Assembly: GCF_022919715.1 (NCBI RefSeq)
Contig: NZ_CP095042.1
Span: forward strand, 248,001-312,000
DNA: 64,000 nucleotides
Direction of reading: 5' to 3'
Source: Agromyces sp. H17E-10
Lineage (GTDB): Bacteria; Actinomycetota; Actinomycetes; Actinomycetales; Microbacteriaceae
The number at the start of each line of letters is the position of its first letter. Positions within the stretch are counted from its first letter, which is position 1. The notes beneath the pieces are model-generated. The model was given only the letters and a program-made list of their open reading frames with translations, was not told the DNA's origin and made no database searches. Positions 33,835-43,797 of this stretch are shown one piece after another. The position numbers and the translations under genes are program-made.

Positions 33835-34429
33835 GGCCCTGCGCCGCGAGGTAGGTCGACATCACGGCGAAGTCGTGGGCGGCGAACTCGTAGCCCGGCA
33901 GGAACCGGCCCATCGCGAGCACCGAGTCCGAGACGACGAAGAGGGCTGCGCCGAGGGCGATCCAGCCGCCGTGCAGCGAGGCGCTGATCGCCATCGTGCC
34001 GATGACGAGCGCGTAGGCGACGACCGGCACGCCCAGGGCGCCCGCGCCGGGAAGCAGCAGCACGAGCATTCCGACCACCCAGAGCGGGTAGACGAGCGCC
34101 CACAGCGGCGGGCGGCGTCGGGCGTGCGGCATCCGCAGGAAGAGCACGATGTACGCGACGTGCGCGGCGAGGAACGAGGCGAGGCCGGCCACGAACCAGA
34201 GATCGCCCGGGAACGTGAGGAGCACGTCGCCACCCCACGAGAGCCCGATGCCGGCGAGGAGCAGCACCGGAATCGGTGAGGCCTGCCGCCGCGAGACGAG
34301 CACGACGGCGAGCGCGAGCAGCGGCATCAGGAGCACCTTCGTCGCGGTCACGCTCCACGCGGGGCCGACGTACTGCAGCAGGAGGTGCGCGACGGAGACG
34401 ACGAGGTAGGGGGCGAAGGCTGGGAGCAC
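33746..34429 (-). CDS. YhhN family (lysoplasmalogenase-like) membrane protein
   Basis: 227 residues with about eight transmembrane helices. YhhN/TMEM86 signatures are visible: LSWGGDVLLTFPGDLWF near 65 and LFVVSDSVLAMGRF near 165. Family members cleave the vinyl-ether bond of lysoplasmalogens; whether this species makes plasmalogens is unknown. The GTG at 34429 follows TAGCAT (34441-34436) by 6 bases. The 3' end overlaps the emfourin gene on the other strand. Confidence 0.82.
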   Translation of the reverse strand: MLPAFAPYLVVSVAHLLLQYVGPAWSVTATKVLLMPLLALAVVLVSRRQASPIPVLLLAGIGLSWGGDVLLTFPGDLWFVAGLASFLAAHVAYIVLFLRMPHARRRPPLWALVYPLWVVGMLVLLLPGAGALGVPVVAYALVIGTMAISASLHGGWIALGAALFVVSDSVLAMGRFLPGYEFAAHDFAVMSTYLAAQGLIAFGVLVAARGAAARSREPGRPVLATDR

Positions 34430-34455
34430 GCTCGAATGCTAGCCGAACCGACGAC

Positions 34456-34487
34456 GAAGGCCGGCGGGCGCTCGCCCACCGGCCTTC
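34456..34487. terminator. terminator after the FKBP gene
   Basis: 15-bp arms (34456-34470 and 34473-34487) with one mismatch, followed on the minus strand by the YhhN upstream region. Confidence 0.65.
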
Positions 34488-34502
34488 TCACTGGTCTCGG
34501 TC

Positions 34503-34874
34503 TCAGCTGACGCCGAGCAGGTCGATCACGAAGATCAGGGTCTTGCCCGACAGCGGGTGACCGCCGCCGGCAGGGCCGTAGGCCTTGTGCGCGGGCACGA
34601 TGAGCTGGCGGCGACCGCCCACCTTCATACCGGGGATGCCCTCCTTCCAGCCCGTGATGAGGGCCGAGAGGGGGAAGTTGATCGACTGGCCGCGGCTCCA
34701 CGACGAGTCGAACTCGTCGCCCGTCTCGTAGTCGACGCCGAGGTAGTGCACGTCGACCGTCGAGCCGGGCTGCGCCTCCGCGCCGTCGCCCACGACGATG
34801 TCTTCGATCACCAGCTCGACGGGGGCCGGACCCTCGGGAGCGTCGATCTCGGGCTTGCTGTTCGTATCGGTCAT
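34503..34874 (-). CDS. FKBP-type peptidyl-prolyl isomerase
   Basis: 123-residue cytoplasmic FKBP: GSTVDVHYLGVDYETGDEFD, SRGQSINFPL, ITGWKEGIPGMKVGGRRQL and IFVIDLLGV are the usual fold landmarks. The 25 N-terminal residues are Pro/Glu-rich. ATG at 34874 follows GAGGGC. The upstream gap 34875-35104 shows no further feature. Confidence 0.93.
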   Translation of the reverse strand: MTDTNSKPEIDAPEGPAPVELVIEDIVVGDGAEAQPGSTVDVHYLGVDYETGDEFDSSWSRGQSINFPLSALITGWKEGIPGMKVGGRRQLIVPAHKAYGPAGGGHPLSGKTLIFVIDLLGVS

Positions 34875-35104
34875 GCCCTCAATCAAAACGGATGCCGCGT
34901 GCCCGTGTCCAACGCGGACGGATGTCCACCGGGGTCTTGCGCTACTGGCGAACACCATGCACGCTGGAACCCTAAGAGATCCGTCGCCCCGTAGAGATGT
35001 CGGCAGTGCCACACCACAGGGCGGCGGATTTCTCCGTCTCGGCGGCACGTGGTGCCGGCCGCCGGGACGCGACGGAGCAGGCGGTCCGCCGCCCTGCGAT
35101 GAGT

Positions 35105-35524
35105 TCATTCCTCCATCAGCCGGGACCTGATGAGGAAGCGGACGCCCTCGGGTGCCTCGATCGAGAAGCCGCTTCCCCGACCCGGCACGACGTCGACGGT
35201 GAGGTGCGTGTGCCTCCAGTACGCGAACTGCTCGGCCGACATCCAGAACCCGACGACTCGCATCGCGCCCGCGGCATCCGCACCGATCTCGAGCTCGCCG
35301 AGGAGCACGTCGGCGTCGCTCGTGAGGAACTCCCCCGCGGGGTAGCAGATCGGCGAACTGCCGTCGCAGCACCCGCCGGACTGGTGGAACATGAGCGGGC
35401 CGTGCGCCGCCCAGAGCCGGTCGACGAGCGCCGCCGCCGCGGGTGAGAGCTCCACCCGCGGCGACGACTCCCCCACGATCACGACGCTGCCGACGACGCC
35501 CTCCGCGAACCGTTCGAGCGACAT
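35105..35524 (-). CDS. DUF779 family protein
   Basis: 139 residues: LVDRLWAAHGPLMFHQSGGC followed by CDGSSPICY, three cysteines that may bind metal, then the beta-rich VVGFWMSAEQFAYWRHTHLT. DUF779 proteins are typically encoded with acetaldehyde dehydrogenases, as here (13 bases after aldehyde dehydrogenase on the same strand). Probably an accessory factor; its activity is unknown. Confidence 0.87.
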   Translation of the reverse strand: MSLERFAEGVVGSVVIVGESSPRVELSPAAAALVDRLWAAHGPLMFHQSGGCCDGSSPICYPAGEFLTSDADVLLGELEIGADAAGAMRVVGFWMSAEQFAYWRHTHLTVDVVPGRGSGFSIEAPEGVRFLIRSRLMEE

Positions 35525-35537
35525 GTGGGACCGCCGA

Positions 35538-37061
35538 TCAGAAGAACCCGAGCGGGTTCTCGTTGTAGCTCACGAGCAGGTTCTTCGTCTGCTGGTAGTG
35601 ATCGAGGGCGAGCTTGTTGTTCTCACGGCCGATGCCCGACGACTTGTACCCGCCGAAGGCGGCGCCTGCGGGGTACGCGTGGTAGTTGTTCACCCAGACG
35701 CGACCGGCCTGGATGTCGCGACCGGCCCGGTACGCCTCGTTGCCGTTGCGGCTCCAGACGCCCGCGCCGAGCCCGTAGAGGGTGTCGTTCGCGATCGAGA
35801 TGGCGTCGTCGTAGTCGGTGAAGCTCGTGACGGCGACGACGGGGCCGAAGATCTCCTCCTGGAACAGGCGCATGCGGTTCTGCCCCTCGAAGATGGTCGG
35901 CTGCACGTAGTAGCCCTCGCTGAGGTCGCCGCCGAGGTCGGCCCGTTCGCCGCCGAGCAGCAGCTTCGCCCCCTCCTGCTTGCCGATGTCGATGTAGCTC
36001 AGGATCTTCTCGAGCTGGTCGTTCGACGCCTGCGCACCCACTTGGGTCTCGGTGTCGAGCGGGTTGCCCTGCTTCGCCTGCTTCGTGCGCTCGATCGCGT
36101 CGTCGAGGAAGGTGTCGTAGATCGAGCGCTGGATGAGCGAACGGCTGGGGCAGGTGCAGACCTCGCCCTGGTTGAACGCGAACAGGCTGAACCCCTCGAG
36201 CGCTTTGTCGTAGAACGAGTCGCGCCGGTCGGCGACCGACTCGAACACGATGTTCGGGCTCTTGCCGCCGAGCTCGACGGTCGAGGGGATGATGTTGTTC
36301 GACGCGTACTGCAGGATGAGCCGGCCGGTCGTCGTCTCCCCCGTGAACGCGATCTTGCGGATGCGGTTCGACGAGGCGAGCGGCTTGCCCGCCTCGACGC
36401 CGAAGCCGTTCACGACGTTGAGCACGCCCGCGGGGAGCAGGTCGGCGATGAGCTCGACGAGGACGAGGATCGACGTCGGGGTCTGCTCGGCGGGCTTCAG
36501 CACGACCGCGTTGCCCGCGGCGAGCGCGGGGGCGAGCTTCCACACGGCCATCAGCAGCGGGAAGTTCCACGGGATGATCTGCCCGACCACGCCGAGCGGC
36601 TCCTGGAAGTGGTACGCGACCGTGTCCTCGTCGAGCTGCGTGAAGCTGCCCTCCTGCGCGCGGATGAGGCTCGCGAAGTACCGGAAGTGGTCGCTCGCGA
36701 GCGGGAGGTCGGCGTTCAGCGGCTCGCGGATCGACTTGCCGTTGTCCCAGGTCTCGGCGACGGCGAGGAGCTCCCGGTTGCGGTCGATGCGATCGGCGAT
36801 CGCGTTGAGGATGCCCGCGCGGTGCGCGGCGCTCGTGCGGCCCCACGCCGGAGCGGCCTTGTGGGCGGCGTCGAGCGCCGCGTCGATGTCGGCGGCGGTG
36901 CCGCGGGCGACCTCGGTGAACGCCTTGCCGTTCACCGGCGAGATGTTCTCGAAATAGGCGCCGCCTGCGGGCTTCACCCACTCGCCGCCGATGAAGTGCT
37001 CGTAGCGCGGCTTGAACTCGATGAGCGCGCCGGGGGTGCCGGGCGCGGCGTACACGGTCAT
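35538..37061 (-). CDS. aldehyde dehydrogenase, AcoD/ExaC type (acetaldehyde)
   Basis: 507 residues. The NAD site segments include [34 protein letters not shown] and [11 protein letters not shown] (general-base Glu), and the nucleophile is in [13 protein letters not shown]-terminal [20 protein letters not shown] is characteristic of the acetaldehyde-type group. It oxidises aldehydes to acids with NAD. AAGGAG precedes ATG 37061. Four 11-bp-spaced GTYGCA elements (37127-37165) lie just upstream and DUF779 follows. The GAF regulator gene lies upstream, on the same strand. Confidence 0.92.
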   Translation of the reverse strand: MTVYAAPGTPGALIEFKPRYEHFIGGEWVKPAGGAYFENISPVNGKAFTEVARGTAADIDAALDAAHKAAPAWGRTSAAHRAGILNAIADRIDRNRELLAVAETWDNGKSIREPLNADLPLASDHFRYFASLIRAQEGSFTQLDEDTVAYHFQEPLGVVGQIIPWNFPLLMAVWKLAPALAAGNAVVLKPAEQTPTSILVLVELIADLLPAGVLNVVNGFGVEAGKPLASSNRIRKIAFTGETTTGRLILQYASNNIIPSTVELGGKSPNIVFESVADRRDSFYDKALEGFSLFAFNQGEVCTCPSRSLIQRSIYDTFLDDAIERTKQAKQGNPLDTETQVGAQASNDQLEKILSYIDIGKQEGAKLLLGGERADLGGDLSEGYYVQPTIFEGQNRMRLFQEEIFGPVVAVTSFTDYDDAISIANDTLYGLGAGVWSRNGNEAYRAGRDIQAGRVWVNNYHAYPAGAAFGGYKSSGIGRENNKLALDHYQQTKNLLVSYNENPLGFF

Positions 37062-37126
37062 CGTGTCTCCTTGACGTCGTTGTCGGATGCCCCTGAGCGG
37101 GACGACGTCACGGTACGCCGACGGAG

Positions 37127-37165
37127 GTTGCATCCCGGTCGCACGAACGTTGCACCTGCGTTGCA
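37127..37165 (-). promoter_or_regulatory. four 11-bp-spaced GTYGCA elements upstream of the aldehyde dehydrogenase
   Basis: GTTGCA, GTCGCA, GTTGCA and GTTGCA at 37127, 37138, 37149 and 37160, exactly 11 bases apart (TGCAAC read on the coding strand), 66-104 bases before the start codon. The spacing places them on one DNA face; they are the likely target of the GAF-domain regulator encoded next door. Confidence 0.7.
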
Positions 37166-37200
37166 TGGGCACACGTGGGATGCGGCCGAGCGGGGGCCCG

Positions 37201-38493
37201 TCAGTCGAGTGCGCCGTCGAGACGCTCGAGGTGCGCGACGACCGAAGCCCGGCGCGGCGACCGAGGCGGGAGGAGCCGGAGCGCCGCCCGCCAGAGCTCG
37301 ACGTCGTCGCGCCCCTCCTCGCGTTCGGCGTAGTCGAGGAGCAGCTCGGGCGACGCATCGGCCATGAGCGACTCGCGGAGCCGGCTCGCGAGCTCCTCGC
37401 GGATCTCGATGATGCCGGGTGCCGTCGAGTCTGGGAGCAGGGGCCCCGGATAGGCGTCCAGCGCCAGGCGCCGTGCGCCGCGCCGCAGGCGGGCGAGCAC
37501 CTCGTGCGCATCGAGCGCGAGCGGCCGGGCGAGCCGGTAGGGCCGCGCCTCGATCGGCGGCTCGCCCACGACGTCGAGGACGCGCCGGAGCCGCACGAGT
37601 TCGGAACGGAGGGTCGCGGTGCCGGCCGATTCGCCGTAGACGAGGTCGGCGAGGCGCTCGGCCGCGAGACCCCGTGGATGCCAGGCGAGCAGCACCAGGA
37701 TCTCGGCGTGCCGGAGTCCCAGTTCGCGTCCGCCGAGGCGGGGGCGCTGCAGTCCGAGGACGTCGAGCGTGCAGCGCGGTGGGTCGACCGGGCGGATCCG
37801 GCTTCGGCGGAGCGTCGAGCGGACCGTCGACTCGAGCTGCGCGAGCTTGAGCTCGGCCTCGACCGCGGCGACGGTCGCCGTGACGAGTGCGAGCGTGTGC
37901 GGCGCCACCGCGTGGTCGGTGCCCGTGATGTCGATGACCCCGAGCACGGCGCCCGTCCGCGGGTCGTGCACCGGGGCCGCGGTGCAGCTCCACGGATGCA
38001 CGATCCGATTGAAGTGCTCCGCGCCGCGGATCTGCACTCCGCGATCGAGCTCGATGGCGGTGCCCGGCGCGTTCGTCCCGACTCGGGACTCCGACCAGTC
38101 GGCTCCCGCGACGAACAGCATGTCCTCGGCACGGTGCCGAAGGGCGGGATCGCCCTCGACCCACAGCAGCCGGCCGTGCTCGTCGCCGACGGCGACCACC
38201 AGGCCGGCATCGCTCGCGTCGTCGACCAGCAACCGCCGGATCACGGGCAGCACGGGGGCGAGCACGTGGGCGTCGCGGTACGCGAGGAAGCCGTCCTCGT
38301 CGAGGTCGATGCCGGGCAGGGCGTGCACCGGGTCGATCGCCTCGCGGAGCGCCCGTTCCCAGGAGGCACGGACGACCGGGCGGAGCGTGGGCGGCACCGT
38401 CCCGGAGGCGAGCGCCTCCTCCTGCGCGCGCACGAGTCGATCGCGCAGGGCGTGGGCGTCGAATCCCTGCGGGGGTCGCTGCGGCACGGGCAT
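37201..38493 (-). CDS. GAF-domain transcriptional activator of the aldehyde dehydrogenase
   Basis: 430 residues. The N-terminal 100 residues and GAF domain (about 90-210: [43 protein letters not shown] as the AcoR-type signature) are followed by a winged-helix segment (about 265-330: [32 protein letters not shown]) and helices like a small BTAD. It lacks the sigma-54 AAA domain of classical AcoR, as usual for actinobacterial versions. GGAG precedes ATG 38493. It lies directly upstream of the aldehyde dehydrogenase it presumably activates. Confidence 0.83.
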   Translation of the reverse strand: MPVPQRPPQGFDAHALRDRLVRAQEEALASGTVPPTLRPVVRASWERALREAIDPVHALPGIDLDEDGFLAYRDAHVLAPVLPVIRRLLVDDASDAGLVVAVGDEHGRLLWVEGDPALRHRAEDMLFVAGADWSESRVGTNAPGTAIELDRGVQIRGAEHFNRIVHPWSCTAAPVHDPRTGAVLGVIDITGTDHAVAPHTLALVTATVAAVEAELKLAQLESTVRSTLRRSRIRPVDPPRCTLDVLGLQRPRLGGRELGLRHAEILVLLAWHPRGLAAERLADLVYGESAGTATLRSELVRLRRVLDVVGEPPIEARPYRLARPLALDAHEVLARLRRGARRLALDAYPGPLLPDSTAPGIIEIREELASRLRESLMADASPELLLDYAEREEGRDDVELWRAALRLLPPRSPRRASVVAHLERLDGALD

Positions 38494-38558
38494 GCCGTCT
38501 CCGATCGCGTCGTTGCGGATGCCGACATCCTATCCGCCGCGGCCGGCACGCCCCGGGG

Positions 38559-39719
38559 TCAGCGCATGAGCGCCGCGCGCTCGGAGACGATCGACGCGAG
38601 CAGCGCCTGCTCGTCGGCGACGCTCTTCGCACCGCCGACCCCCGAGACGATGCGCTGACGCGCGAATGCCAGGTGCGTCGCATCCGTGATGAGGCGTCGC
38701 ATGGCGACGATCCGGGGCGGATGCTGCGCCCGGGCCCACGCCTTCGCCTGACGGCGACCGGCGGGGGTCGCGAGCAGATCGACCTCGCCGGCGCTGAACC
38801 AGCCGGCGGCCGCGTACTCGGCGAGCCGGCGTCTCGTCGTGCGAGCCTCTTCGCGGCGCAGGAGCACGACGAGCACGATCGCGGCGACGAAGATCGGCAC
38901 CTGGACGGTGACGTAGAGGCCGATCCAGTCGTCGCCGAACGCGAGCGAGCCGTTCCAGAGGGCGTGCAGCGCGATGGCGCCGACGAGGCCGAGGAGGAAC
39001 CAGCCGATCACTCCCCCGCCGCCGGCACCGCGACGCGCGGCGATGCCGATCGCGAGGCCGGTGCACGCGGTGAAGAGCACGTGCGCGAAGGGCGAGAAGA
39101 TGCCGCGCACGACGAACGTCGCGCCCAGGGAGGACGCTCCGCCCTCGATGAGCGCCGACCCGAAGTAGATGATGTTCTCGGTGAACGCGAACCCCGCCGC
39201 GACGGTCGCCGCGTAGACGAGCCCGTCGACGGGTCCGTCGAACTGCCACCTCGCGAAGGCGTAGACGAGCAGCACGCCGAGGCCCTTCGCGACCTCTTCG
39301 ACGACGGGCGCCTGCACGACCGCGGTGATCGCCTCGTCGGCGGCGCCGCCCGGCGTCGCGAACGCGACCGCCAGTTGCACGCCGAGGTCGACGACGAGCG
39401 CGATCGCGACCGAGACCGCCGCGCCCCACAGGAACGCGAACCACAGCGCACCCCGCGGCTCGGGCTCCCAGCGATCGACCCAGCGGATCGCGAGCAGCAC
39501 CCCGGCGAGCGGGACGAGCGCGAGCAGCGACCCGATGACGAGCGTCGACGCGCCGAGCGCGATCGCGAGGTAGGCGACCACGAGCAACGCGGCGAAGCCG
39601 CCGACGACGATGCCGACGACGGCGAAGACGGTGCCGCCGCTCCGGGCCCGGACGGGCGCCGCCCAAGCGGGTGCGACGGCGACGGGCTGCGGCGCTGGGC
39701 CGGGGACGAGGTGACTCAC
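38559..39719 (-). CDS. PrsW family intramembrane metalloprotease
   Basis: 386 residues with about nine membrane helices. The PrsW motifs are all present: APVVEEVAKGLGV (EE), FAFTENIIYFG, FSPFAHVLFTACTGLAIG (His) and LHALWNGS (His). A 100-residue basic cytoplasmic C-terminal domain follows. In Bacillus PrsW cleaves an anti-sigma factor; no anti-sigma or sigma gene is nearby. The GTG start at 39719 lies 6 bases after TAGGCT (39731-39726). Confidence 0.88.
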   Translation of the reverse strand: MSHLVPGPAPQPVAVAPAWAAPVRARSGGTVFAVVGIVVGGFAALLVVAYLAIALGASTLVIGSLLALVPLAGVLLAIRWVDRWEPEPRGALWFAFLWGAAVSVAIALVVDLGVQLAVAFATPGGAADEAITAVVQAPVVEEVAKGLGVLLVYAFARWQFDGPVDGLVYAATVAAGFAFTENIIYFGSALIEGGASSLGATFVVRGIFSPFAHVLFTACTGLAIGIAARRGAGGGGVIGWFLLGLVGAIALHALWNGSLAFGDDWIGLYVTVQVPIFVAAIVLVVLLRREEARTTRRRLAEYAAAGWFSAGEVDLLATPAGRRQAKAWARAQHPPRIVAMRRLITDATHLAFARQRIVSGVGGAKSVADEQALLASIVSERAALMR

Positions 39720-39807
39720 CGGGGCAGCCTACCGAACGGGCGCGCCGGGAGGCCGGGACGAAGGCCCAGGCGGGCCCGGGTCGCGAACCGGAAGCGGTGT
39801 GCGAGCC

Positions 39808-41205
39808 TCAGCCCGCGGGCGGCGCCTCGAACATGACTCCCGGGTTCAGGATGCCGGTCGGGTCGAACACCGCCTTGACCGCGCGCTGCAACTCGAACAC
39901 GTCGTCGCCGAGTTCCTCGGCCAGCCAGCGACGCTTGAGCACGCCGACGCCGTGCTCGCCCGTCAGGGTTCCGCCGAGCGCGACCGCCGCGCGGAACATC
40001 TCGTCGGCAGCCGCCCAGATGTGCTCGGGCACCTCGTCGCCCGTGAACACGAAGTTCGGGTGCAGGTTGCCGTCGCCCGCGTGCGCGATCGTCGGGATCT
40101 CGACACCGCGACGCGCGGCGATCTCCTCGATCGCACGGAACATCGCCGGCAGCGCGCTGCGCGGCACCGCGACATCCTCGATCAGCACCTGTCCGCTCGC
40201 CGCGAGGGCCGGGTGCATCGCCCGCCGGATGTCGAGCAGCCGCTCGCCGGTCGAAGCGTCGGTCGAGAGCGTGACCCGGCCGCCTGCCGCGGCGAAGAGC
40301 TCGGCGATGCGAGCGGCCTCGACCGCCGCCGAACCGTCGTCGGCCTGCGCGAGGAGGAAGGTCTCGCCCGGCGCCGTCGTCTCGAGTGGCGTGCCGGCGA
40401 GCGCGTCGGCGCCGAGGTACGCGGCGACCCGCGCGACGACGCCCGCATCGAGGAGCTCGAGCACGGCGGGGCGGATGCGCGCGGCCGTGACGGCCGCGCA
40501 CGCCTCGGCGGCCGCCTCGACACCGGCGAACGCCGCCGCGACGGTCACCGGGGCGCCGGGGGTCTGCGGGCGGACGCGGACGGTCGCCTCGACGATGACG
40601 CCGAGGGTGCCCTCGGAGCCCGTGAACAATGCCGTGAGGTCGTAGCCGGTGACGCCCTTCACGGTGCGGTGCCCGAGGCGCACGAGCCGGCCGTCGGCGA
40701 GCACGACGGCCAGGCCGAGCACCGCCTCGCGGGTCACGCCGTACTTCGCGCAGAGCAGCCCGCCGGCGTTCGTCGCGATGTTGCCGCCGATCGACGAGAT
40801 CGCGCGACTCGCGGGGTCGGGAGCGAACCAGAGGCCGAGCGGCGCGAGCGCGTCGTTGAGGTCGCCGTTCAGCACCCCCGGCTCGACGACCGCGAGCTCG
40901 TCGGCGTCGGAGATCTCGAGGATGCGGTTCATGCGGGAGAGATCGAGCACGATCGCGCCGGGGCTCGCGATGGCGCCGCCCGCGAGGCCCGTGCCCGCGC
41001 CGCGGACGACGACGGGCGTGGACGTCGCGTGGGCGATGCGCATGACCTGCTGCACGTCGTCGATCGAACCCGCGAAGACGACGGCGAGCGGCGGGGTGTC
41101 GCCGCGCCAGCCGGATCGGTCTTCTCGGGCCGCGTCGAGGGCGGCGGGGTCGACGGTGACGGCCCCGCCGAGGGCATCGGCGAGCTGGGCGACGACGTTC
41201 GGCAT
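39808..41205 (-). CDS. FAD-binding oxidase, GlcD/D-lactate dehydrogenase type
   Basis: 465 residues. The PCMH-type FAD domain has [39 protein letters not shown] and [20 protein letters not shown]. The C-terminal cap has [11 protein letters not shown] and [14 protein letters not shown], with the His residues that hold the 2-hydroxyacid. Substrate: glycolate, D-lactate or a similar hydroxyacid. ATG at 41205 lies 6 bases after TAGGGT. It is divergent from the Ada-AlkA fusion and not clearly tied to the fucose genes. Confidence 0.9.
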   Translation of the reverse strand: MPNVVAQLADALGGAVTVDPAALDAAREDRSGWRGDTPPLAVVFAGSIDDVQQVMRIAHATSTPVVVRGAGTGLAGGAIASPGAIVLDLSRMNRILEISDADELAVVEPGVLNGDLNDALAPLGLWFAPDPASRAISSIGGNIATNAGGLLCAKYGVTREAVLGLAVVLADGRLVRLGHRTVKGVTGYDLTALFTGSEGTLGVIVEATVRVRPQTPGAPVTVAAAFAGVEAAAEACAAVTAARIRPAVLELLDAGVVARVAAYLGADALAGTPLETTAPGETFLLAQADDGSAAVEAARIAELFAAAGGRVTLSTDASTGERLLDIRRAMHPALAASGQVLIEDVAVPRSALPAMFRAIEEIAARRGVEIPTIAHAGDGNLHPNFVFTGDEVPEHIWAAADEMFRAAVALGGTLTGEHGVGVLKRRWLAEELGDDVFELQRAVKAVFDPTGILNPGVMFEAPPAG

Positions 41206-41279
41206 GCTTCCACCCTAGCCACGGCGCCCGCGTCCGATTTCCGCTAGTCGAAGTCGTCGGCACGTGCGAGGCTGAGGTC

Positions 41280-42818
41280 ATGACGATCACCGCAGCGCCG
41301 CGCACCGGCACGCCCGATCCGCTCGCCGACCCCGTCTTCGCCGAGCGCTACCGGGCGATGCAGGCGCGCGACGCGCGCTTCGACGGCCAGTTCATCACGG
41401 GCGTCCACTCGACGGGGATCTACTGCCGACCGAGCTGCCCGGCCGTGACACCGAAGCCCGGCAACGTGAGCTTCTACCTCACGGCCGCCGCCGCACACGA
41501 GGCGGGGCTGCGCGCCTGCAAGCGGTGCCTGCCCGACGCGGTTCCCGGCTCCCCCGAGTGGGACCTCCGCGACGACCTCGCGGCTCGCGCGATGCGGCTC
41601 ATCGCCGACGGCGTCGTCGAGCGCGAGGGCGTGCCGGGTCTCGCCGCGCATCTCGGCTACACCCCGCGCCATCTCACCCGCGTCGTCACCGCCGAACTCG
41701 GCGTCGGTCCGCTCGGGCTCGCTCGGGCGCACCGCGCGCAGACCGCACGGGCGCTGCTGACCTCCACCGACCTGCCGGCGGCCGATGTCGCCTTCGCCGC
41801 CGGCTTCGGCAGCGTTCGCCAGTTCAACGACACGATCCGCGAGGTGTACGAACGCACCCCGCGAGAGCTCCGCCTGACCGCCCGCTCCTCCGACCGCCGC
41901 GAACCGAGCGACGACGGCATCGTTCGGCTGCGGCTGCCCGCACGGGCGCCGTTCGACGCGGGCGGCGTGTTCGCCTGGCTCGCGGCCCGCGCCGTCGACG
42001 GCGTCGAGATCGCGACGGGCGATCGCTTCGTCCGAACCCTCCGCCTCCCCGGCGGCGCGGCCGTCGTGGGGCTCGAGCCCGGCGGCGACGCCCACGCGCC
42101 CGCGATCGAGGTCGAGGCGCGGCTCGCGTCGCTCACCGACCTGCCGCCGCTCGTCGCCCGGGTGCGCCGCCTGTTCGATCTCGACGCCGACGCCATCGCG
42201 ATCGACGCCGCACTCGGCGCCGACCCGGCGCTCGCCGCCTCGGTCGCAGCCCACCCGGGCCTGCGCGTACCGGGGTGCCTCGACCCGCACGAACTCGTCT
42301 TCCGCGCGCTCGTGGGCCAGCAGATCTCGGTGAAGGCGGCCCGCACGACGCTCTCGCGGCTGGCCGCCGAGCTGGGCGAGCCGCTCGCGACGGGTGATCG
42401 CCCGGGACCGGCCGGCAGCGAGGCCCTGCTGCGGCTCTTCCCCACGGCGAGCGCGATCGCCGAGCACGGCACCGACGTGCTGCGGGGCCCCGCGAGCCGC
42501 ATCCGCACGATCGTCGACGTCGCGACGCGACTCGTGACGAGCGAGCTCGTCGTCTCGGCCGACCGGGATCGCGACGAGCTCGTGCGCGACCTCGTCGCGA
42601 TCCCCGGCATCGGCCGGTGGACGGCGGGCTACGTGGCGATGCGGGTCACCCGTGCACCCGACGTGCTGCTGACGAGCGACCTCGCACTGCGCGCGGGCGC
42701 CGAACGGCTGGGCCTGCCGGGCACCGTGGCCGAGCTCGACGCGCTCGGCACGGACTGGGCGCCCTGGCGCAGCTATGCGTCGATGCACCTGTGGCGCGCC
42801 GCCGCCGAAGAGATCTGA
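41280..42818 (+). CDS. alkA: Ada-AlkA fusion: methyl-responsive activator and 3-methyladenine DNA glycosylase
   Basis: 512 residues in three parts. N-terminal Ada zinc domain with Cys49, Cys53, Cys80 and Cys83 ([11 protein letters not shown] ... ACKRCLPD), where Cys49 accepts methyl from phosphotriesters. An AraC helix-turn-helix follows (about 100-190: [40 protein letters not shown]). The C-terminal AlkA glycosylase (about 205-512) has the helix-hairpin-helix [15 protein letters not shown] and a catalytic Asp expected in LLTSDLALR. The protein thus senses and repairs alkylation. Its stop codon lies within a candidate operator of the downstream GntR gene. Confidence 0.93.
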   Translation: MTITAAPRTGTPDPLADPVFAERYRAMQARDARFDGQFITGVHSTGIYCRPSCPAVTPKPGNVSFYLTAAAAHEAGLRACKRCLPDAVPGSPEWDLRDDLAARAMRLIADGVVEREGVPGLAAHLGYTPRHLTRVVTAELGVGPLGLARAHRAQTARALLTSTDLPAADVAFAAGFGSVRQFNDTIREVYERTPRELRLTARSSDRREPSDDGIVRLRLPARAPFDAGGVFAWLAARAVDGVEIATGDRFVRTLRLPGGAAVVGLEPGGDAHAPAIEVEARLASLTDLPPLVARVRRLFDLDADAIAIDAALGADPALAASVAAHPGLRVPGCLDPHELVFRALVGQQISVKAARTTLSRLAAELGEPLATGDRPGPAGSEALLRLFPTASAIAEHGTDVLRGPASRIRTIVDVATRLVTSELVVSADRDRDELVRDLVAIPGIGRWTAGYVAMRVTRAPDVLLTSDLALRAGAERLGLPGTVAELDALGTDWAPWRSYASMHLWRAAAEEI

Positions 42819-42821
42819 TGT
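42811..42821. promoter_or_regulatory. candidate GntR operator before gntR
   Basis: AGATCTGATGT, 10 of 11 matches to ACATCNGATGT, over the -35 region of the gntR promoter (-10 TACCAT at 42838-42843). Confidence 0.5.
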
Positions 42822-42849
42822 CTGAGCCCTGACGCGCTACCATTCCGGC

Positions 42850-43521
42850 ATGGCCGTCACCGACGAAGCGATCCTGCGCATCAAAGAGATGATCATCTCG
42901 GGCGAGCTCGCCCCCGGCGATCGCCTGCCGCCCGAGAAGGAACTGAGCGAACGCCTCGGTCTCTCGCGCTCGTCGTTGCGCGAGGCCGTCAAGGCGCTCG
43001 AGGTGATCCGGGTGCTCGACGTGCGTCGTGGCGACGGCACGTACGTCACGAGCCTCGAGCCTCGGCTGCTGCTCGAGGCGATGTCGTTCGTCGTCGACCT
43101 GCACGACGACCACTCGGTGCTCGAGATCTTCGCGGTACGGCGCATCCTCGAGCCGGCCGCCGCATCGCTCGCGGCGCGCAACGCGACCGAGACCGACCTC
43201 GAGCGGCTCCGCGAGTCGGTGGCCGGCGTCGACCACGCCGCCGACGTCGAGGGGCTCGTCGACCACGACCTCGAGTTCCACCGCGGCATCGCCGACGCCG
43301 GCGGCAACGGCTATCTCGCGAGCCTGATCGACTCGCTCTCGAGCCACACCGTGCGCGCCCGCATCTGGCGCGGCATCACCCAGGAGAGCGCCGTCGAACG
43401 CACCCTGCAGGAGCACCACGCGATCCTCGACGCGATCGCCGCGGGCGACGCCGACCTCGCCTCCGCCCTCACGGTCGTGCACGTGTCGGGCGTCGAGCAG
43501 TGGCTGCGCTCGGCGCTCTGA
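42850..43521 (+). CDS. GntR family regulator (FadR/FCD type), probable fucose-pathway repressor
   Basis: 223 residues: N-terminal GntR winged helix (LPPEKELSERLGLSRSSLRE) and FCD effector domain with metal-binding residues around DLEFHRGIADAGGN and the later EHHAILDAIAAGD. It is convergent with the fucose importer operon. NCATCNGATGT sites before fucU, before the fuconate dehydratase operon, before the FAH gene and before gntR itself suggest it is the local regulator. ATG follows TACCAT by 6 bases (leaderless). Confidence 0.87.
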   Translation: MAVTDEAILRIKEMIISGELAPGDRLPPEKELSERLGLSRSSLREAVKALEVIRVLDVRRGDGTYVTSLEPRLLLEAMSFVVDLHDDHSVLEIFAVRRILEPAAASLAARNATETDLERLRESVAGVDHAADVEGLVDHDLEFHRGIADAGGNGYLASLIDSLSSHTVRARIWRGITQESAVERTLQEHHAILDAIAAGDADLASALTVVHVSGVEQWLRSAL

Positions 43522-43550
43522 GCGCCTGAGTCGCACCGCCCGCACGCGGC

Positions 43551-43612
43551 GCCCGCGGCGCTGCCCGCCTGCGGCGCCTGCGCCCGCGGCGCTGCCCGCC
43601 TGCGGCGCCTGC
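43551..43612 (+). repeat. 31-bp perfect tandem duplication
   Basis: Two exact copies (43551-43581, 43582-43612) of a GC-only unit made of GCCCGC/CTGCGG words, with the first bases of a third copy, next to the large hairpin at 43633. Confidence 0.8.
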
Positions 43613-43632
43613 GCCCGCTCGCGCCGCCGCGC

Positions 43633-43708
43633 TCGTCGCGAGGGTGCTTTCCCGCAATGCGGCGGCATCCCGAGGCCTGATCATTGCGGAAATGCACCCT
43701 CGCGACGA
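43633..43708. repeat. 76-bp intergenic hairpin
   Basis: 27-bp arms (43633-43659 and 43682-43708) matching at 25 of 27 positions around a 22-bp loop, between the convergent gntR and importer genes. The arms end TCGTCGCGAGGGTGC/GCACCCTCGCGACGA, the look of a MITE or REP-like element; it could also act as a terminator. Confidence 0.7.
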
Positions 43709-43751
43709 CCGCCAGGCACGAACGCTCACGAGCGCTGCGCGCATGAGGAAA

Positions 43752-43777
43752 GGGGCGCCGGCCGAAGCCGACGCCCC
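43752..43777 (-). terminator. terminator of the sugar importer operon
   Basis: Arms GGGGCGCCGGC (43752-43762) and GCCGACGCCCC (43767-43777), one mismatch and a 4-base loop, followed on the minus strand by a short T-rich stretch. Confidence 0.6.
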
Positions 43778-43797
43778 CGAAGAGGACGCTCAGGACC

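Noticed and set aside
43551..43612. Possible CRISPR array from the tandem repeat
   Set aside because: Only two contiguous copies with no spacers and no cas genes.
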